DNA of 64,000 nt from Alphaproteobacteria bacterium US3C007 (GCA_034423775.1 CP139918.1:434001-498000); one strand, 5' to 3'. Numbered from the stretch's first letter, positions 27,493 through 38,092 are shown. Program-made: numbers and translations. The notes: generated from the sequence alone by a model not told the origin.

Positions 27493-27879
27493 ATGGATAT
27501 TATCGCTCAGATAGAGGCCGAACAAATGGCCTCACTCGGGAAGAGCATTCCCGATTTCAAAGCTGGAGACACGATTCGCGTTGGCTATCGTGTAACAGAA
27601 GGCACACGAACCAGAATTCAAAATTACGAAGGCGTCTGCATTGCCCGCAATAACGGAAAAGGTATTGCCGGATCCTTTACCGTGCGTAAGATTTCATTCG
27701 GTGAAGGCGTTGAGCGGGTCTTTCCGCTGTTCTCGACCAATATCGACAGCATTACGGTTGTACGTCGCGGTAAAGTAAGACGCGCCAAACTGTATTACTT
27801 GCGCGAGCGCCGTGGTAAATCAGCCCGTATCGCCGAGCAAACCAATTACCGCGCGCCATCTGCCGCGGCTGAAAGCTAA
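27493..27879 (+). CDS. rplS: 50S ribosomal protein L19
   Basis: L19 sits at the 30S-50S interface. The 128-residue protein shows the conserved [16 protein letters not shown] and the motif [18 protein letters not shown], followed by [28 protein letters not shown] precedes the start. The 265 bases upstream, after the PLP enzyme gene, hold no supported gene and may contain the promoter or an untranslated leader. rpmE follows after 11 bases. Confidence 0.97.
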   Translation: MDIIAQIEAEQMASLGKSIPDFKAGDTIRVGYRVTEGTRTRIQNYEGVCIARNNGKGIAGSFTVRKISFGEGVERVFPLFSTNIDSITVVRRGKVRRAKLYYLRERRGKSARIAEQTNYRAPSAAAES

Positions 27880-27890
27880 GGAGCGGGTCT

Positions 27891-28112
27891 ATGAGAAAAG
27901 ATATTCACCCAGACTACCATTTCATCGATGTCAAAATGACCGATGGATCCGTTATTCAAATGCGTTCAACTTGGGGCAAAGAGGGCGACACATTGGCGCT
28001 TGATATTGATCCGTCAGCGCATCCAGCATGGAATGGCGGAAACGCGCGCTTGCTTGACACAGGCGGGCGGGTTTCGAAGTTTAAACAAAAATATGACGGC
28101 TTGGGCTTCTAA
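27891..28112 (+). CDS. rpmE: 50S ribosomal protein L31
   Basis: L31 of 73 residues, beginning [19 protein letters not shown] and ending [14 protein letters not shown]. It lacks the zinc-binding CxxC pair, so it is the zinc-independent alphaproteobacterial form. It is co-transcribed with rplS and closed by a strong terminator 25 bases after the stop. Confidence 0.95.
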   Translation: MRKDIHPDYHFIDVKMTDGSVIQMRSTWGKEGDTLALDIDPSAHPAWNGGNARLLDTGGRVSKFKQKYDGLGF

Positions 28113-28137
28113 ACCCAATACAGTCAGAAGCAAAAGA

Positions 28138-28166
28138 AGCCGCTGTTTTTGCAGCGGCTTTTTTTA
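28138..28166 (+). terminator. Rho-independent terminator after rpmE
   Basis: AAGCCGCTG and CAGCGGCTT form a perfect 9-bp stem around a five-base T-rich loop, followed by a T-run to 28166. It ends the rplS-rpmE transcript. Confidence 0.95.
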
Positions 28167-28330
28167 TGCCTGCAGATTGCGCCAGCCGCTTGCTTTACCC
28201 ATCTTGCTTTCTATCATAACCTAACAGCTTAATAAGACACGGTGAGCCGAGCCATACTTTGTCATGTTTTCGAACCGGCCAAAAAGCAATCGAACCACTG
28301 TTTCAACCCATGGTAAAAAGGCCGGTAACG

Positions 28331-29485
28331 ATGCCTGATGAACAGTCAGACAGCCCCATCGATCACAAGCATAACTGTATTTGGCTGCACGCCGCCAATC
28401 GAGAGATGCTAGGAGCCACCACGCATCTGGCACAACAGCTTCTGCACAGGCATCAAAACGTTACAGTATTGCTGACATATACTTGGAACACTAAGCACCA
28501 GCTCAATCTACATCCCCGCCTCTCATCGCAAATGGTCACGAATGATAGCGGTTCTACCGCGCGCAGCCTATTGCAACGCTTCAACCCGAGAAGCTTAGTA
28601 TGGCTTGGCGGAGATGTGATGCCCAAAATCATAAGCGAATTGCATAAAGAGGGCTGCAAGATGACGCTGGTCGCGGATGCTGTAGAGACTTTAAAAACCA
28701 GACGCTTTACCCTGTTCACACCGGCAATCGCAAAAGCGGTGCGGTTATTCTCAACATATTATGCCCTTGATGCCAAAGCCGCTACATTGCTGGCCAGATT
28801 AGGGGTTGTGGCGTCAAAAATTAAGATTAACGGTCCTTTGCAGCAAGGCTATGTTTTGTCAGAGACGCGCGAAGAAGATCCGCCCATTGTAAAACAGCTG
28901 GTAACCGGGCGCCCTGCTTGGATGGCCATAAATGTGACAGATCGCGAGCTGACAGCAATTTTGCAAGCCCAGCGCGTGGTGATGCGACAAGCCCACCGCA
29001 TGCTGTTGCTGATCACCATGCGCCCATCCGATGAGGCTGATCAAATCCTCGCCGTTGCGCAGGGTTTAGATTTGAACGCCGCGCTCTGGCAGACCGGTCT
29101 AGAGATAGGCCAAAATCTTGATGTAATCATGATCCCCGCTCAGATTGACCTGACATCATGTTTTCGTTTGGCCCCCTTGTGCTTCTTGGGCCAATCATTA
29201 TTTGAAACCGGGCAGGGTCAAAGCCCTTATCAGGCAGCTGCCTTGGGCGCCGCCATTATCGTTGGGCCATTTGTTGGTGCGCATATGGCCGATTATGATC
29301 GGCTATACGAAGCGGGCGGCTTGCGGCGCGTAAACGATCCGAATGAATTGGCGACGGCCGTGTTGCAGATGAGCGCACCCGAGCAAGCTGCGCAAACCAG
29401 CCTCGCCGCCTGGACCGTGGTGTCACAAGGCGCAGAAGTGACAGATGCGCTGACAGCTCTGGCGCTGGATCAATTAGGCGGCTAA
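28331..29485 (+). CDS. WaaA/KdtA-like glycosyltransferase (putative Kdo transferase paralogue)
   Basis: About 384 residues with the layout of a GT-B glycosyltransferase. The N-terminal half has CIWLHAANREMLGATTHLAQQL, similar to the WaaA opening that normally reads WxHxxSxGE. RPAWMAINVTDRE matches the WaaA hinge segment, and the C-terminal nucleotide-sugar region is SLFETGQGQSPYQAAALGA. Similarity to true Kdo transferase is partial: the catalytic glutamate motif after WxH is altered. It lies 10 bases before lpxK, which supports a lipid A/core role. No strong ribosome-binding site decides the start; in-frame alternatives are 28259 and 28310. Confidence 0.7.
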   Translation: MPDEQSDSPIDHKHNCIWLHAANREMLGATTHLAQQLLHRHQNVTVLLTYTWNTKHQLNLHPRLSSQMVTNDSGSTARSLLQRFNPRSLVWLGGDVMPKIISELHKEGCKMTLVADAVETLKTRRFTLFTPAIAKAVRLFSTYYALDAKAATLLARLGVVASKIKINGPLQQGYVLSETREEDPPIVKQLVTGRPAWMAINVTDRELTAILQAQRVVMRQAHRMLLLITMRPSDEADQILAVAQGLDLNAALWQTGLEIGQNLDVIMIPAQIDLTSCFRLAPLCFLGQSLFETGQGQSPYQAAALGAAIIVGPFVGAHMADYDRLYEAGGLRRVNDPNELATAVLQMSAPEQAAQTSLAAWTVVSQGAEVTDALTALALDQLGG

Positions 29486-29494
29486 AAGTAAACT

Positions 29495-30493
29495 ATGCAT
29501 GCACCAAATTTCTGGTATAATTCGCCGCAGCGCCCTGGATTTTCGGCGCGCATACTCGCCCCGCTTGGGCAGATCTACGGGCTTGCGACCGCTTGGCGCG
29601 TGGCGCGCCCGGCCACGCTTTCACCTCGCTGCCCTGTAATTTGTATTGGCAATTTGAATGCCGGTGGCACGGGCAAAACGCCCACCGTAATCGCCCTGTT
29701 GAACATGTTAATAGCGGCTGGGCGAAACCCGCATGTTCTGAGCAAAGGCTATGGCGGCACGCTCACAGGACCAATACGCGTTGATCCGGCGCAACACCGC
29801 GCAGAAGAAAGCGGCGACGAGCCATTGCTTTTGGCCGCGTTTGCCCCGACTTGGGTTGCAAAATCGCGCAGCGCAGGCGTGAAAGCGGCCCAACAAGCTG
29901 GCGCCGATGTGATTTTGTTGGATGACGGGTTCCAAGACCCCTCGATCAAAAAAACTGTAAGCATCGTGGTGGTGGACGCGGCATTGGGCTTTGGCAATGG
30001 CCGCTGCATTCCGGCCGGGCCGCTGCGCGAAACGATTCCCAATGGCTTGCGCCGCGCCGATATCATCCTGTCAATTGGCGAGCAAGCCGCGCAAACAATA
30101 TTCGCCAAAACCTGGGGGCATATAGTGCCGTGTAGGCATTTCACCGCCCAGCTTTCCCCGCTTCAAACCGGGTTAGACTGGTCTGAAGGACGTTATTTTG
30201 CCTTTGCCGGTATCGGCCAGCCCGAAAAATTTTTCACAACGCTAAAGCGCCTTGGCGCCCATATTGTTGGCACCCAGCCTTTGGTAGATCATCAAATATT
30301 AACCCCTGCGCTTCTCAAGCGCTTGCAAAATCAGGCGCAGGCGCTTGATGCGCAACTTGTCACTACCGAAAAGGACGCGGTGCGCCTGCCGCAAGCTTTC
30401 AAACGCGATATTCTAACGGTACCCGTACGGCTAGAAATCTCTGAGCTCGACGCTTTGCAGGGCTATCTTTTAAACGCCCTCAACCGCGCTTAA
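29495..30493 (+). CDS. lpxK: Tetraacyldisaccharide 4'-kinase
   Basis: LpxK phosphorylates the 4' position of the lipid A disaccharide at the inner membrane. The 332-residue protein has a hydrophobic/amphipathic N-terminus and the Walker A loop NLNAGGTGKTPTV at about residue 55. LSKGYGG, the Walker B-like VILLDDGFQDPSI and VTTEKDAVRLP are also present. It follows the WaaA-like gene directly and converges with a CoA transferase gene three bases away. Confidence 0.95.
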   Translation: MHAPNFWYNSPQRPGFSARILAPLGQIYGLATAWRVARPATLSPRCPVICIGNLNAGGTGKTPTVIALLNMLIAAGRNPHVLSKGYGGTLTGPIRVDPAQHRAEESGDEPLLLAAFAPTWVAKSRSAGVKAAQQAGADVILLDDGFQDPSIKKTVSIVVVDAALGFGNGRCIPAGPLRETIPNGLRRADIILSIGEQAAQTIFAKTWGHIVPCRHFTAQLSPLQTGLDWSEGRYFAFAGIGQPEKFFTTLKRLGAHIVGTQPLVDHQILTPALLKRLQNQAQALDAQLVTTEKDAVRLPQAFKRDILTVPVRLEISELDALQGYLLNALNRA

Positions 30494-30496
30494 GCG

Positions 30497-31609
30497 TCAA
30501 TCATATTCGCCCAGACTCGGCGAGGGGCGCGTTAAATTCAGCGATGCCTCAGAAAACTGAAAGGGTGAGCGCACGCTGGGGATACCATCAAGATTAAGCT
30601 GCATGTTCCGCGCGATCACCTGAGGATCCGCAAAAACTTGTGCCATATCATTAATCGGACCTGCAGGCACACCCGCCGCTTCACAAGCGCTTAACAGCGC
30701 ATCTTTGGAAAACGTTTTTGTCTTTTGCATAAGCTGCGAGACCATTTTATCGCGATTTGTAATCCGGTCTGAATTTTTCAAAAACTCTGGCGCCTCAGCC
30801 ATGTCAGCGAGGCCCAAAAGGCCACATAGCCGCTGATATTGGCCATCGTTACCCGTGGCGATGATGATATGCCCATCGGCGCAGTCAAACACCTGATAAG
30901 GCGTGAGGTTCGGGTGATAATTGCCCGTTCTTTCCGGCGCAGTGCCCGTTGATAAATAATTCAAGGCCTGATTGGCCATTACAGAAACCGCCGTATCCAA
31001 AAGCGACATGTCGATATGCTGCCCCCGGCCCGTGCTAGCGCGCATATGGATCGCCGAGAGGATCGCCGTGGTGGCGTAAACGCCCGTGAAAATATCGGTG
31101 ATCGCTACACCCGCGCGCTGCGGTGCGCCATCGGGCTCACCCGTGATCGACATAAAGCCGGACATCCCCTGAATGATGTAATCATACCCCGCGCGATGCG
31201 CATAGGGACCGGTTTGCCCGAACCCAGTGATCGAACAATAGATCAACTGCGGATTCTCTTTGGCAAGACTGGCATAATCCAGCCCGTATTTTGCCAATCC
31301 GCCGACTTTAAAATTTTCGATCAGGATATCGGCATCCCTAACCAGGCGGCGCAACTCTTCTTGCCCCTCTGGCGTTCGAAAATCAATCACAACGCTTCTT
31401 TTTCCACGGTTGCAAGAATGAAAATACGCGGCGGTCTCTTCATCTTCACGCTGAATAAACGGCGGACCCCATTGCCGCGTATCATCCCCGCTTGGGGCTT
31501 CTACCTTAATCACTTCCGCGCCAAGATCGGCGAGGGTTTGCCCGGCCCAAGGACCAGCCAAAATCCGCGCAAGCTCAACCACCTTTAATCCGTCAAGCGG
31601 CGTAGCCAT
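30497..31609 (-). CDS. CaiB/BaiF-type CoA transferase (class III)
   Basis: A 370-residue class III CoA transferase. Visible elements: LDGLKVVELARILAGPWAGQ at the N-terminus, ADLGAEVIKVEAPSGDDTR, ENFKVGGLAKYGLDYASL, and the catalytic aspartate in GQHIDMSLLDTAVSVMA at about residue 165. The family moves CoA between carboxylic acids, such as formyl, succinyl or dicarboxylic acids; the substrate here is not readable. The gene ends three bases from lpxK and is followed upstream by the DsbA-like gene on the same strand. Confidence 0.88.
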   Translation of the reverse strand: MATPLDGLKVVELARILAGPWAGQTLADLGAEVIKVEAPSGDDTRQWGPPFIQREDEETAAYFHSCNRGKRSVVIDFRTPEGQEELRRLVRDADILIENFKVGGLAKYGLDYASLAKENPQLIYCSITGFGQTGPYAHRAGYDYIIQGMSGFMSITGEPDGAPQRAGVAITDIFTGVYATTAILSAIHMRASTGRGQHIDMSLLDTAVSVMANQALNYLSTGTAPERTGNYHPNLTPYQVFDCADGHIIIATGNDGQYQRLCGLLGLADMAEAPEFLKNSDRITNRDKMVSQLMQKTKTFSKDALLSACEAAGVPAGPINDMAQVFADPQVIARNMQLNLDGIPSVRSPFQFSEASLNLTRPSPSLGEYD

Positions 31610-31614
31610 TCCAG

Positions 31615-32289
31615 CTAAAGCTTTTCGTCAAGGATTTTAGCAAACTCTTCATAATCCATGTTCTTATAAGGCTGTCCATCGATTAGGAAAGACGGCGTCG
31701 ATTGGATGCCGTCGCGCTGCGCGTTTTCCTTGTACCACCCCACCAATGCCCGAAGTTTTTCGCCATCTTGCAAACAGCTGTCTAACGCCGCATCCTGCAT
31801 ACCCGATAAGCGTCCAATTTTTCGCAAGGCTTCCACGATCGCCAGATCATCTCCGGCCCGCGCCCATGTGCTTTGGCTGTTCAGGATCAAATCTGTCATA
31901 CCGAAAAACCGATCTGGACCACTGCAGCGCGCGATCATTGACGCCCACATGCCGTATTTATCGAAATAAACCTCACGGAAAATAAATTTAACCTTGCCCG
32001 TATCGATATAATTTTTGCGCAATAACTTATACACATCAGAATGGAAACGGGCACAATGCGGGCAGGTGAATGAAGCATATTCGATCACAGTGATCGGGGC
32101 ATCTTCGGCGCCTTGTACCATATCGATAATCTCAGCTGCACCCGCATCGGCATCGCTGCTTTGCGCGTTTGCGGCGAAGGGTAAGGCAAACTCTTGATCC
32201 AAAGCAGCCGTTTGGGGGGATTGATTCAGCCAAACCCCCAGTCCGACCGCGAGGCCAAACACCACAAACATATAAGCAAATTTGCGCAT
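31615..32289 (-). CDS. DsbA-family thiol-disulfide oxidoreductase
   Basis: A 224-residue periplasmic thioredoxin-fold protein. The N-terminus is a signal or anchor helix (FAYMFVVFGLAVGLGVWL). The active site is CPHC in YASFTCPHCARFH. The helical insertion and the cis-proline segment (STPSFLIDGQPY) are those of DsbA/DsbG-like proteins of the thioredoxin_4 group. It probably introduces or repairs disulfides in exported proteins. The gene lies between dciA and the CoA transferase on the minus strand. Confidence 0.88.
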   Translation of the reverse strand: MRKFAYMFVVFGLAVGLGVWLNQSPQTAALDQEFALPFAANAQSSDADAGAAEIIDMVQGAEDAPITVIEYASFTCPHCARFHSDVYKLLRKNYIDTGKVKFIFREVYFDKYGMWASMIARCSGPDRFFGMTDLILNSQSTWARAGDDLAIVEALRKIGRLSGMQDAALDSCLQDGEKLRALVGWYKENAQRDGIQSTPSFLIDGQPYKNMDYEEFAKILDEKL

Positions 32290-32310
32290 TTTTTATCCTT
32301 ATTTTTCGAT

Positions 32311-32841
32311 TTATTTCTCTTCTTGAGACTGTGTTAGAACATTCTGCCCCAACTGTTCAAGAGCGCGACGCAGCTTTGCATCACGCACCGGCTCTGCAAG
32401 GGTTTGCGCCTGTGCCTCTGCGGCTTTGTGCGCGCGCTTTGGCGCTGGCTTGGATTGCGGGGCAAAGACGGCTTGCGCCTCGGCAAATCCATGCGCGGAG
32501 GTTTGCGTAATTCGAATGCGCCGAATTGCGTTATAGCCATAGATGGCGTTGACGCGCCGGCGTAAGCTTTCCTTTTGCATTTCGATCATCGGGGCATGCG
32601 CGCCCATTGTCAGTATCGTCAACGTGCCCCCGAACCCTTGTTTGGCATAACTGACCTCGGTCGGGTAGGTCACATCGGCCAGATCTTCACCAACGATCTC
32701 ACGCCAATGGGTCAGCACGCGGGGCTGGGCAAACCCACGGCTTTCGCCCAGTTTTCGAATGTGGGATTGCAACAAGGCAGAGGTCTGCTTAAACCCCTGC
32801 ATAGCGCGTTTCTTGCCCGATTTCTTTTCGCTTACCGACAT
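32311..32841 (-). CDS. DciA-like DUF721 protein
   Basis: A 176-residue protein with the DUF721 domain in the first 110 residues: RVLTHWREIVGEDLADVTYP, and GGTLTILTMGAHAPMIEMQ. Proteins of this family (DciA) load or assist the replicative helicase DnaB in bacteria without DnaC. The C-terminal part is an Ala/Glu/Lys-rich tail. The start at 32841 (MSVSEKKSGKK) is preferred to an in-frame ATG at 32853. It diverges from mutY with 63 bases between starts, the common arrangement in this order. Confidence 0.82.
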   Translation of the reverse strand: MSVSEKKSGKKRAMQGFKQTSALLQSHIRKLGESRGFAQPRVLTHWREIVGEDLADVTYPTEVSYAKQGFGGTLTILTMGAHAPMIEMQKESLRRRVNAIYGYNAIRRIRITQTSAHGFAEAQAVFAPQSKPAPKRAHKAAEAQAQTLAEPVRDAKLRRALEQLGQNVLTQSQEEK

Positions 32842-32904
32842 GAGCCCTAGCATAAGGCCTTCGAATGATCTTGCCAGCCCCTATACAAAAAAGTGAAGTA
32901 GATC

Positions 32905-33948
32905 ATGCCACCTAGCGCCAAAGCAAGCGATCTTCTGTCTTGGTATGACGCTCATGCACGCGAAATGCCCTGGCGCGTAGCCCCGCAAGATCGCAAAAAC
33001 GGGCAGATACCTGATCCCTATCGCATTTGGCTTTCAGAAATCATGCTGCAACAAACCACCGTTGCCGCCGTCAAAAAATATTTTCTGCGTTTCACCCAGC
33101 TTTGGCCCACGATTGGCGATCTTGCAGCAGCGCAAGACGCAGCCGTTATGGCGGAATGGGCCGGCCTTGGATATTACGCGCGGGCGCGCAATCTTTTGAA
33201 ATGCGCGCGCGTCATCGCTACAGAATATGCAGGCAGGTTTCCAAACGATCAGGCCGCTTTGCGCGCGCTGCCCGGAATCGGCCCCTACACGGCAGCTGCG
33301 ATTGGAGCGATTGCCTTTGATCGGCCCGAGACCGTGGTGGATGGCAACGTAGAGCGGGTGATGGCGCGCTTATTTGATATCCATACCCCGCTGCCAACGG
33401 CCAAACCAGAACTTACAGAAAAAGCCGACCATCTGACCCCGCGTGAAAGGCCCGGCGATTACGCCCAAGCCGTGATGGATTTAGGGGCAACGATTTGCAC
33501 CCCAAAAAAACCAGCCTGCGGATTGTGCCCGTGGCGAGGCCCTTGCCGCGCCTTTCTGGCTGGCACGATGGCACAATTGCCGAAAAAAATTCCTAAAAAG
33601 CCCAAGCCAACGCGCTTTGGCATTGCCTATGTGGCCTGCCGTGAAGATGGCGCCTATCTTCTTGAGCGGCGCCCCGAGCGCGGCTTGCTAGGAGGGATGC
33701 TGGGTTGGCCCGGCAGCGATTGGAACGACGCCCCTGTTCCAGCACCTCCAATCACTGCCAATTGGCAGAAGATGCCTGGTGAAGTGCGCCACACATTCAC
33801 CCATTTTCATCTTCATCTCACCGTTCGCAAAGCTGATATATTGATGCATACGACGCCGGGGCGCGGCGAATTTTTAAGCCGCGCGCAATTTCGCCCCACG
33901 GATCTTCCAACGGTGATGCGAAAAGTGTTTGATCTGGCCATTAAATAG
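32905..33948 (+). CDS. mutY: A/G-specific adenine glycosylase MutY
   Basis: MutY removes adenine opposite 8-oxoguanine. The 347-residue protein has the recognition loop SEIMLQQTTVAAV. The helix-hairpin-helix is ALPGIGPYTAAAIGAIAF, with the catalytic aspartate in VVDGNVERVMARLF. The four-cysteine [4Fe-4S] cluster lies in CTPKKPACGLCPWRGPC, and a C-terminal NUDIX-like domain recognises 8-oxoG. Length and motif order are normal. Confidence 0.95.
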   Translation: MPPSAKASDLLSWYDAHAREMPWRVAPQDRKNGQIPDPYRIWLSEIMLQQTTVAAVKKYFLRFTQLWPTIGDLAAAQDAAVMAEWAGLGYYARARNLLKCARVIATEYAGRFPNDQAALRALPGIGPYTAAAIGAIAFDRPETVVDGNVERVMARLFDIHTPLPTAKPELTEKADHLTPRERPGDYAQAVMDLGATICTPKKPACGLCPWRGPCRAFLAGTMAQLPKKIPKKPKPTRFGIAYVACREDGAYLLERRPERGLLGGMLGWPGSDWNDAPVPAPPITANWQKMPGEVRHTFTHFHLHLTVRKADILMHTTPGRGEFLSRAQFRPTDLPTVMRKVFDLAIK

Positions 33949-34010
33949 CCACAAAGGCGGCTCAGATTGCCGCTGAGGTTATCGCTGGAACATCGGGCAA
34001 GTAGTTATAC

Positions 34011-35126
34011 ATGGCATCTGCGTTTAAATCTGCCCTGCCCTTTTGGATTGGTGTATCCATGGGGCCAATCATCATAGCTGCGGCGCTGCTTGGCGGCTTC
34101 TGGGTTTTGAGCATTCCCTTCGTCATTTGGTATGTTTTTCCAACGCTAGACGCGGTGCTTGGCAAAGAACAAACAAACCCCGCACCATCTGAAAAAAGCG
34201 TGCAGTTGAAATGGCATCGGCTTAACCTCCTACTCTGGCCAATTTTGCAATTTTTTATTTTATTCGGGCTGATCGCTTGTCACAAAAGGCTTGACCTAAA
34301 TGGCTGGGAATTAATCGGGTTATTTTTTTCCCTTGGCGTGATGACGGGCACGATTGGCATCAATTATGCGCATGAGCTTATGCACCAACCCCGCCGAGGC
34401 GACCGTTGGCTCGCCGATATACTGATGGCGATGGTGCTCTATTCGCATTTTCGCAGCGAGCATCTTTTGGTGCATCACCGCTATGTAGGCACCCCCCGCG
34501 ATGCTGTTACGGCGCGTTATAATGAAAACGTGTATCGCTTTTTCATCCGGGTTTTAAAAGCAAGCTATCTCTCCGCATTTCGCGCAGAAGCGCAGCGCCT
34601 CACCCGGCAGGGGTTGGCATGGTATGATCTCAAAAACCCCTTTTGGATCTACTGGCTACTGCAGTTGCTTATGCTTGGATTTGCATATGGTTTGGCGGGT
34701 TTTTGGGGTGTCTTTCTATTTGCTTTTCAGGCCTTTATTGCGGTTTTTCATCTCGAGCTTATTAATTACCTGGAACATTATGGCCTAACGCGAAAATATT
34801 TGGGAAACGGCAAATATGAAGCTGTTCAACCGCATCATTCTTGGAATGCAGAGCACCGTGCGACCAATTGGCTTCTGATCAACCTTCAGCGCCATTCTGA
34901 CCACCATTACAAACCTGCCCGTGCCTATCCTTTGCTGCACACCTATCCAAAGCAACTTGCCCCACAGCTTCCCTACAGCTATCCGATCATGGGGATAATT
35001 GCAGTATATCCCAGACTTTGGCGTAAATTCATGAATCCGAAAGTGAAGGCATGGCGGGCCATGCATTATCCAGAAATAAGCAATTGGCAGCCCTATAACA
35101 AAGGCACAAACCCGCCACCAAATTAA
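34011..35126 (+). CDS. alkB: AlkB-type alkane 1-monooxygenase
   Basis: A 371-residue membrane diiron hydroxylase with about six transmembrane helices. The histidine boxes of the AlkB family are present: HELMH (residues 121-125), EHLLVHHRYVGTPRDA, and LQRHSDHHYKPARAYP. NYLEHYG gives the extra AlkB signature, distinguishing it from fatty-acid desaturases. The enzyme hydroxylates medium-chain alkanes or fatty-acyl-like substrates with rubredoxin electrons, but no rubredoxin gene is nearby. The gene stands alone between mutY and ccrM, and its stop overlaps the T-run of the ccrM terminator. Confidence 0.88.
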   Translation: MASAFKSALPFWIGVSMGPIIIAAALLGGFWVLSIPFVIWYVFPTLDAVLGKEQTNPAPSEKSVQLKWHRLNLLLWPILQFFILFGLIACHKRLDLNGWELIGLFFSLGVMTGTIGINYAHELMHQPRRGDRWLADILMAMVLYSHFRSEHLLVHHRYVGTPRDAVTARYNENVYRFFIRVLKASYLSAFRAEAQRLTRQGLAWYDLKNPFWIYWLLQLLMLGFAYGLAGFWGVFLFAFQAFIAVFHLELINYLEHYGLTRKYLGNGKYEAVQPHHSWNAEHRATNWLLINLQRHSDHHYKPARAYPLLHTYPKQLAPQLPYSYPIMGIIAVYPRLWRKFMNPKVKAWRAMHYPEISNWQPYNKGTNPPPN

Positions 35127-35151
35127 AAAATCCCCGCTTCAAAAAGCGGGG
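35125..35151 (-). terminator. Rho-independent terminator of ccrM
   Basis: TCCCCGCTT and AAGCGGGGA form a perfect 9-bp stem. Read on the minus strand it is followed by six T residues, so it terminates ccrM. On the plus strand, where alkB ends, no T-run follows. Confidence 0.9.
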
Positions 35152-35222
35152 AAGTGGTGGCTTTTCAGGCCACAGGCAAATACGTTTATCTCTTAGGGCT
35201 CAATTATATGCGCGGTGCAGCG

Positions 35223-36425
<1,203 letters not shown>

Positions 36426-36433
36426 TCAAGGGG

Positions 36434-37057
36434 TTATTTATTTTTTGAATACAAGATGTTGTGTATAGGTTTGAAAGAAACCCTATGATGTGGGGTCACA
36501 CCAAGGCGCAGAAGGGCCGATTTATGCTCTGCTGAGGGATAGCCTGCATTTTTTTCCCAGCCATAACCGGGAAATGAGGCAGCCAAATCGCTCATCAAAC
36601 GGTCGCGCACCGTCTTGGCAATGATCGAAGCGGCTGCGATGGATAAGGATTTTGCATCCCCCTTGATAATCGTACGATACGGCATCGGCAAATGGGCAGG
36701 TGCTTTATTGCCATCAATTAAGAGAAAATCGGCAGCTGTAGAAAGCCCTGCAACCGCCGTTCTCATCGCCAAGAGGCTTGCATTCAGGATATTGATATCA
36801 TCAATCACCGACTCGGAAATATGCGCATAAGAGACAATTGAGGTTGCTTGGATTTGCTCAAATAGGCTTTCGCGGCGTTTTGCACTTAGCTTTTTTGAAT
36901 CGTTCAACCCGTCGGGAATGGCCTTTGGGTCCAGAATAACCGCAGCCGCGGTAACAGGGCCTGCCAAAGGGCCGCGCCCCACCTCATCAACGCCCGCAAC
37001 TTGCTGAAAGCCAGCCTGCCAAGCTTCAGTTTCATTGAAAAGATCCGGGCAATTCAT
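36434..37057 (-). CDS. rnhB: Ribonuclease HII
   Basis: RNase HII excises ribonucleotides from DNA-RNA hybrids. The 207-residue protein has VAGVDEVGRGPLAGPVTAAA with the first catalytic Asp-Glu pair. The remaining acidic residues are in FLLIDGNKAP and SLSIAAASIIAKTVRDR. The C-terminus is normal. The pairing with ccrM on the same strand is common in Rhodobacterales. Confidence 0.95.
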   Translation of the reverse strand: MNCPDLFNETEAWQAGFQQVAGVDEVGRGPLAGPVTAAAVILDPKAIPDGLNDSKKLSAKRRESLFEQIQATSIVSYAHISESVIDDINILNASLLAMRTAVAGLSTAADFLLIDGNKAPAHLPMPYRTIIKGDAKSLSIAAASIIAKTVRDRLMSDLAASFPGYGWEKNAGYPSAEHKSALLRLGVTPHHRVSFKPIHNILYSKNK

Positions 37058-37407
37058 ACACGCGTGAAATCCGATTTCATAATCTTTGGCAAGCCCGTAT
37101 TGGCGCGAACCCTATTCCAAACGCTTTTGGCACCGCAACATATGGCGCGAATCAAAGCCTTATCTCATTTTTTCAAACTTAACCCACCAGCTTGGCCCAA
37201 ATTTTGCTGAAGATGTTGAGAAAGATATATTCACTCTGCAGGTTTTAAGCCCGCTCACATCGACAGAAGGAACAAAAGCGTGCTGCAGAAACCTTTACCA
37301 ACACCCACCGCTTCAAAATATTTGCCAAATCACATCTCTGATGTTATCCACAGCTTAATCGAGCAAAAAAGATAACAATGTCAGCGTGTTACCAAGGAGC
37401 ATTTTAA
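37058..37407. other. Divergent intergenic region between rnhB and the zinc-ribbon gene
   Basis: 350 bases with no supported gene on either strand. TTATCCACAGC at about 37344 and CCAAGGAGC just before the ATG at 37408 are the only notable sequences. The latter is the ribosome-binding site of the zinc-ribbon gene. It should hold promoters for both flanking genes. Confidence 0.4.
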
Positions 37408-37677
37408 ATGCATCTGCTTTGCCCGAAATGTGGATCAGGTTACAGGATCCCTAAAGACAAAATTCCCAGCAAAAACCGCGTCGTGATGTGCAGCAGCTGC
37501 AATCACATGTGGAAGCAAAATTTTGTGCCCGCACGCAGAAATTACGCAATCAAAAATCAAGCTGCGCAACACGCGCCCGTGCCCGCGCGCGAGCCCGCAA
37601 CGCGGCGCGCCTACACCGCAGATGTGCTATCTGTGCTGCGCGAGGAGGCAGAAATAGAAACCAAGCTGCGCCATTAA
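37408..37677 (+). CDS. Small zinc-ribbon protein (MJ0042-type finger)
   Basis: An 89-residue protein. The N-terminal 40 residues hold a zinc ribbon: CPKC at residues 5-8 and CSSC about 23 residues later, followed by NHMW, as in the MJ0042/zinc_ribbon_5 family. The rest is basic and Ala/Pro-rich and ends with an amphipathic segment (TADVLSVLREEAEIETKLRH). The same architecture occurs widely in roseobacters; function is unknown. AAGGAGC precedes the ATG. Confidence 0.8.
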   Translation: MHLLCPKCGSGYRIPKDKIPSKNRVVMCSSCNHMWKQNFVPARRNYAIKNQAAQHAPVPAREPATRRAYTADVLSVLREEAEIETKLRH

Positions 37678-38092
37678 ACCACAAGATATGGTAGGAATTA
37701 CCCGTTTTCTCGCATATTTACTACAAATAGAGAAATCTTTGAGCCATGCGTTCAAAACACTAAGAAACGGCCGCCTAAAAAACTTATGCCAATAATTTTT
37801 ATATAAAAATTACAATGTTTTTCATGATCTTACAGGGCGACATGCATCAGGCACCATAGCTTCGCCATTTGAAATATTGTTTCAAGATCCGCGATGGAAA
37901 ATCTCCCAAAATCCCATCCGAAAGTATCAATTTTTTAAAAAATATCCCCCAATGGACCGGTAAATTATCCCAACTGGCTACTGAACTCCATCCGTAAATA
38001 TCATAACTTTTCAGGTGAGGCGCTAACTTCGCATCTTGTCGTTAGAATAAGAGCAAGCGAGCACGTAAAGGTAGGTTTTGTAGAGGTCAACG
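37678..38092. other. AT-rich intergenic region upstream of the sigma-54 activator gene
   Basis: 415 bases, visibly richer in A and T than the neighbouring genes, with tracts such as TTTTTTAAAAAAT at about 37931. No gene, RNA or clear terminator is supported. It probably contains the promoter of the gene at 38093. Confidence 0.4.

Noticed and set aside
27300..27500. Open minus-strand frame of over 50 codons upstream of rplS
   Set aside because: No start codon, and it runs through the rplS ribosome-binding site; probably chance.
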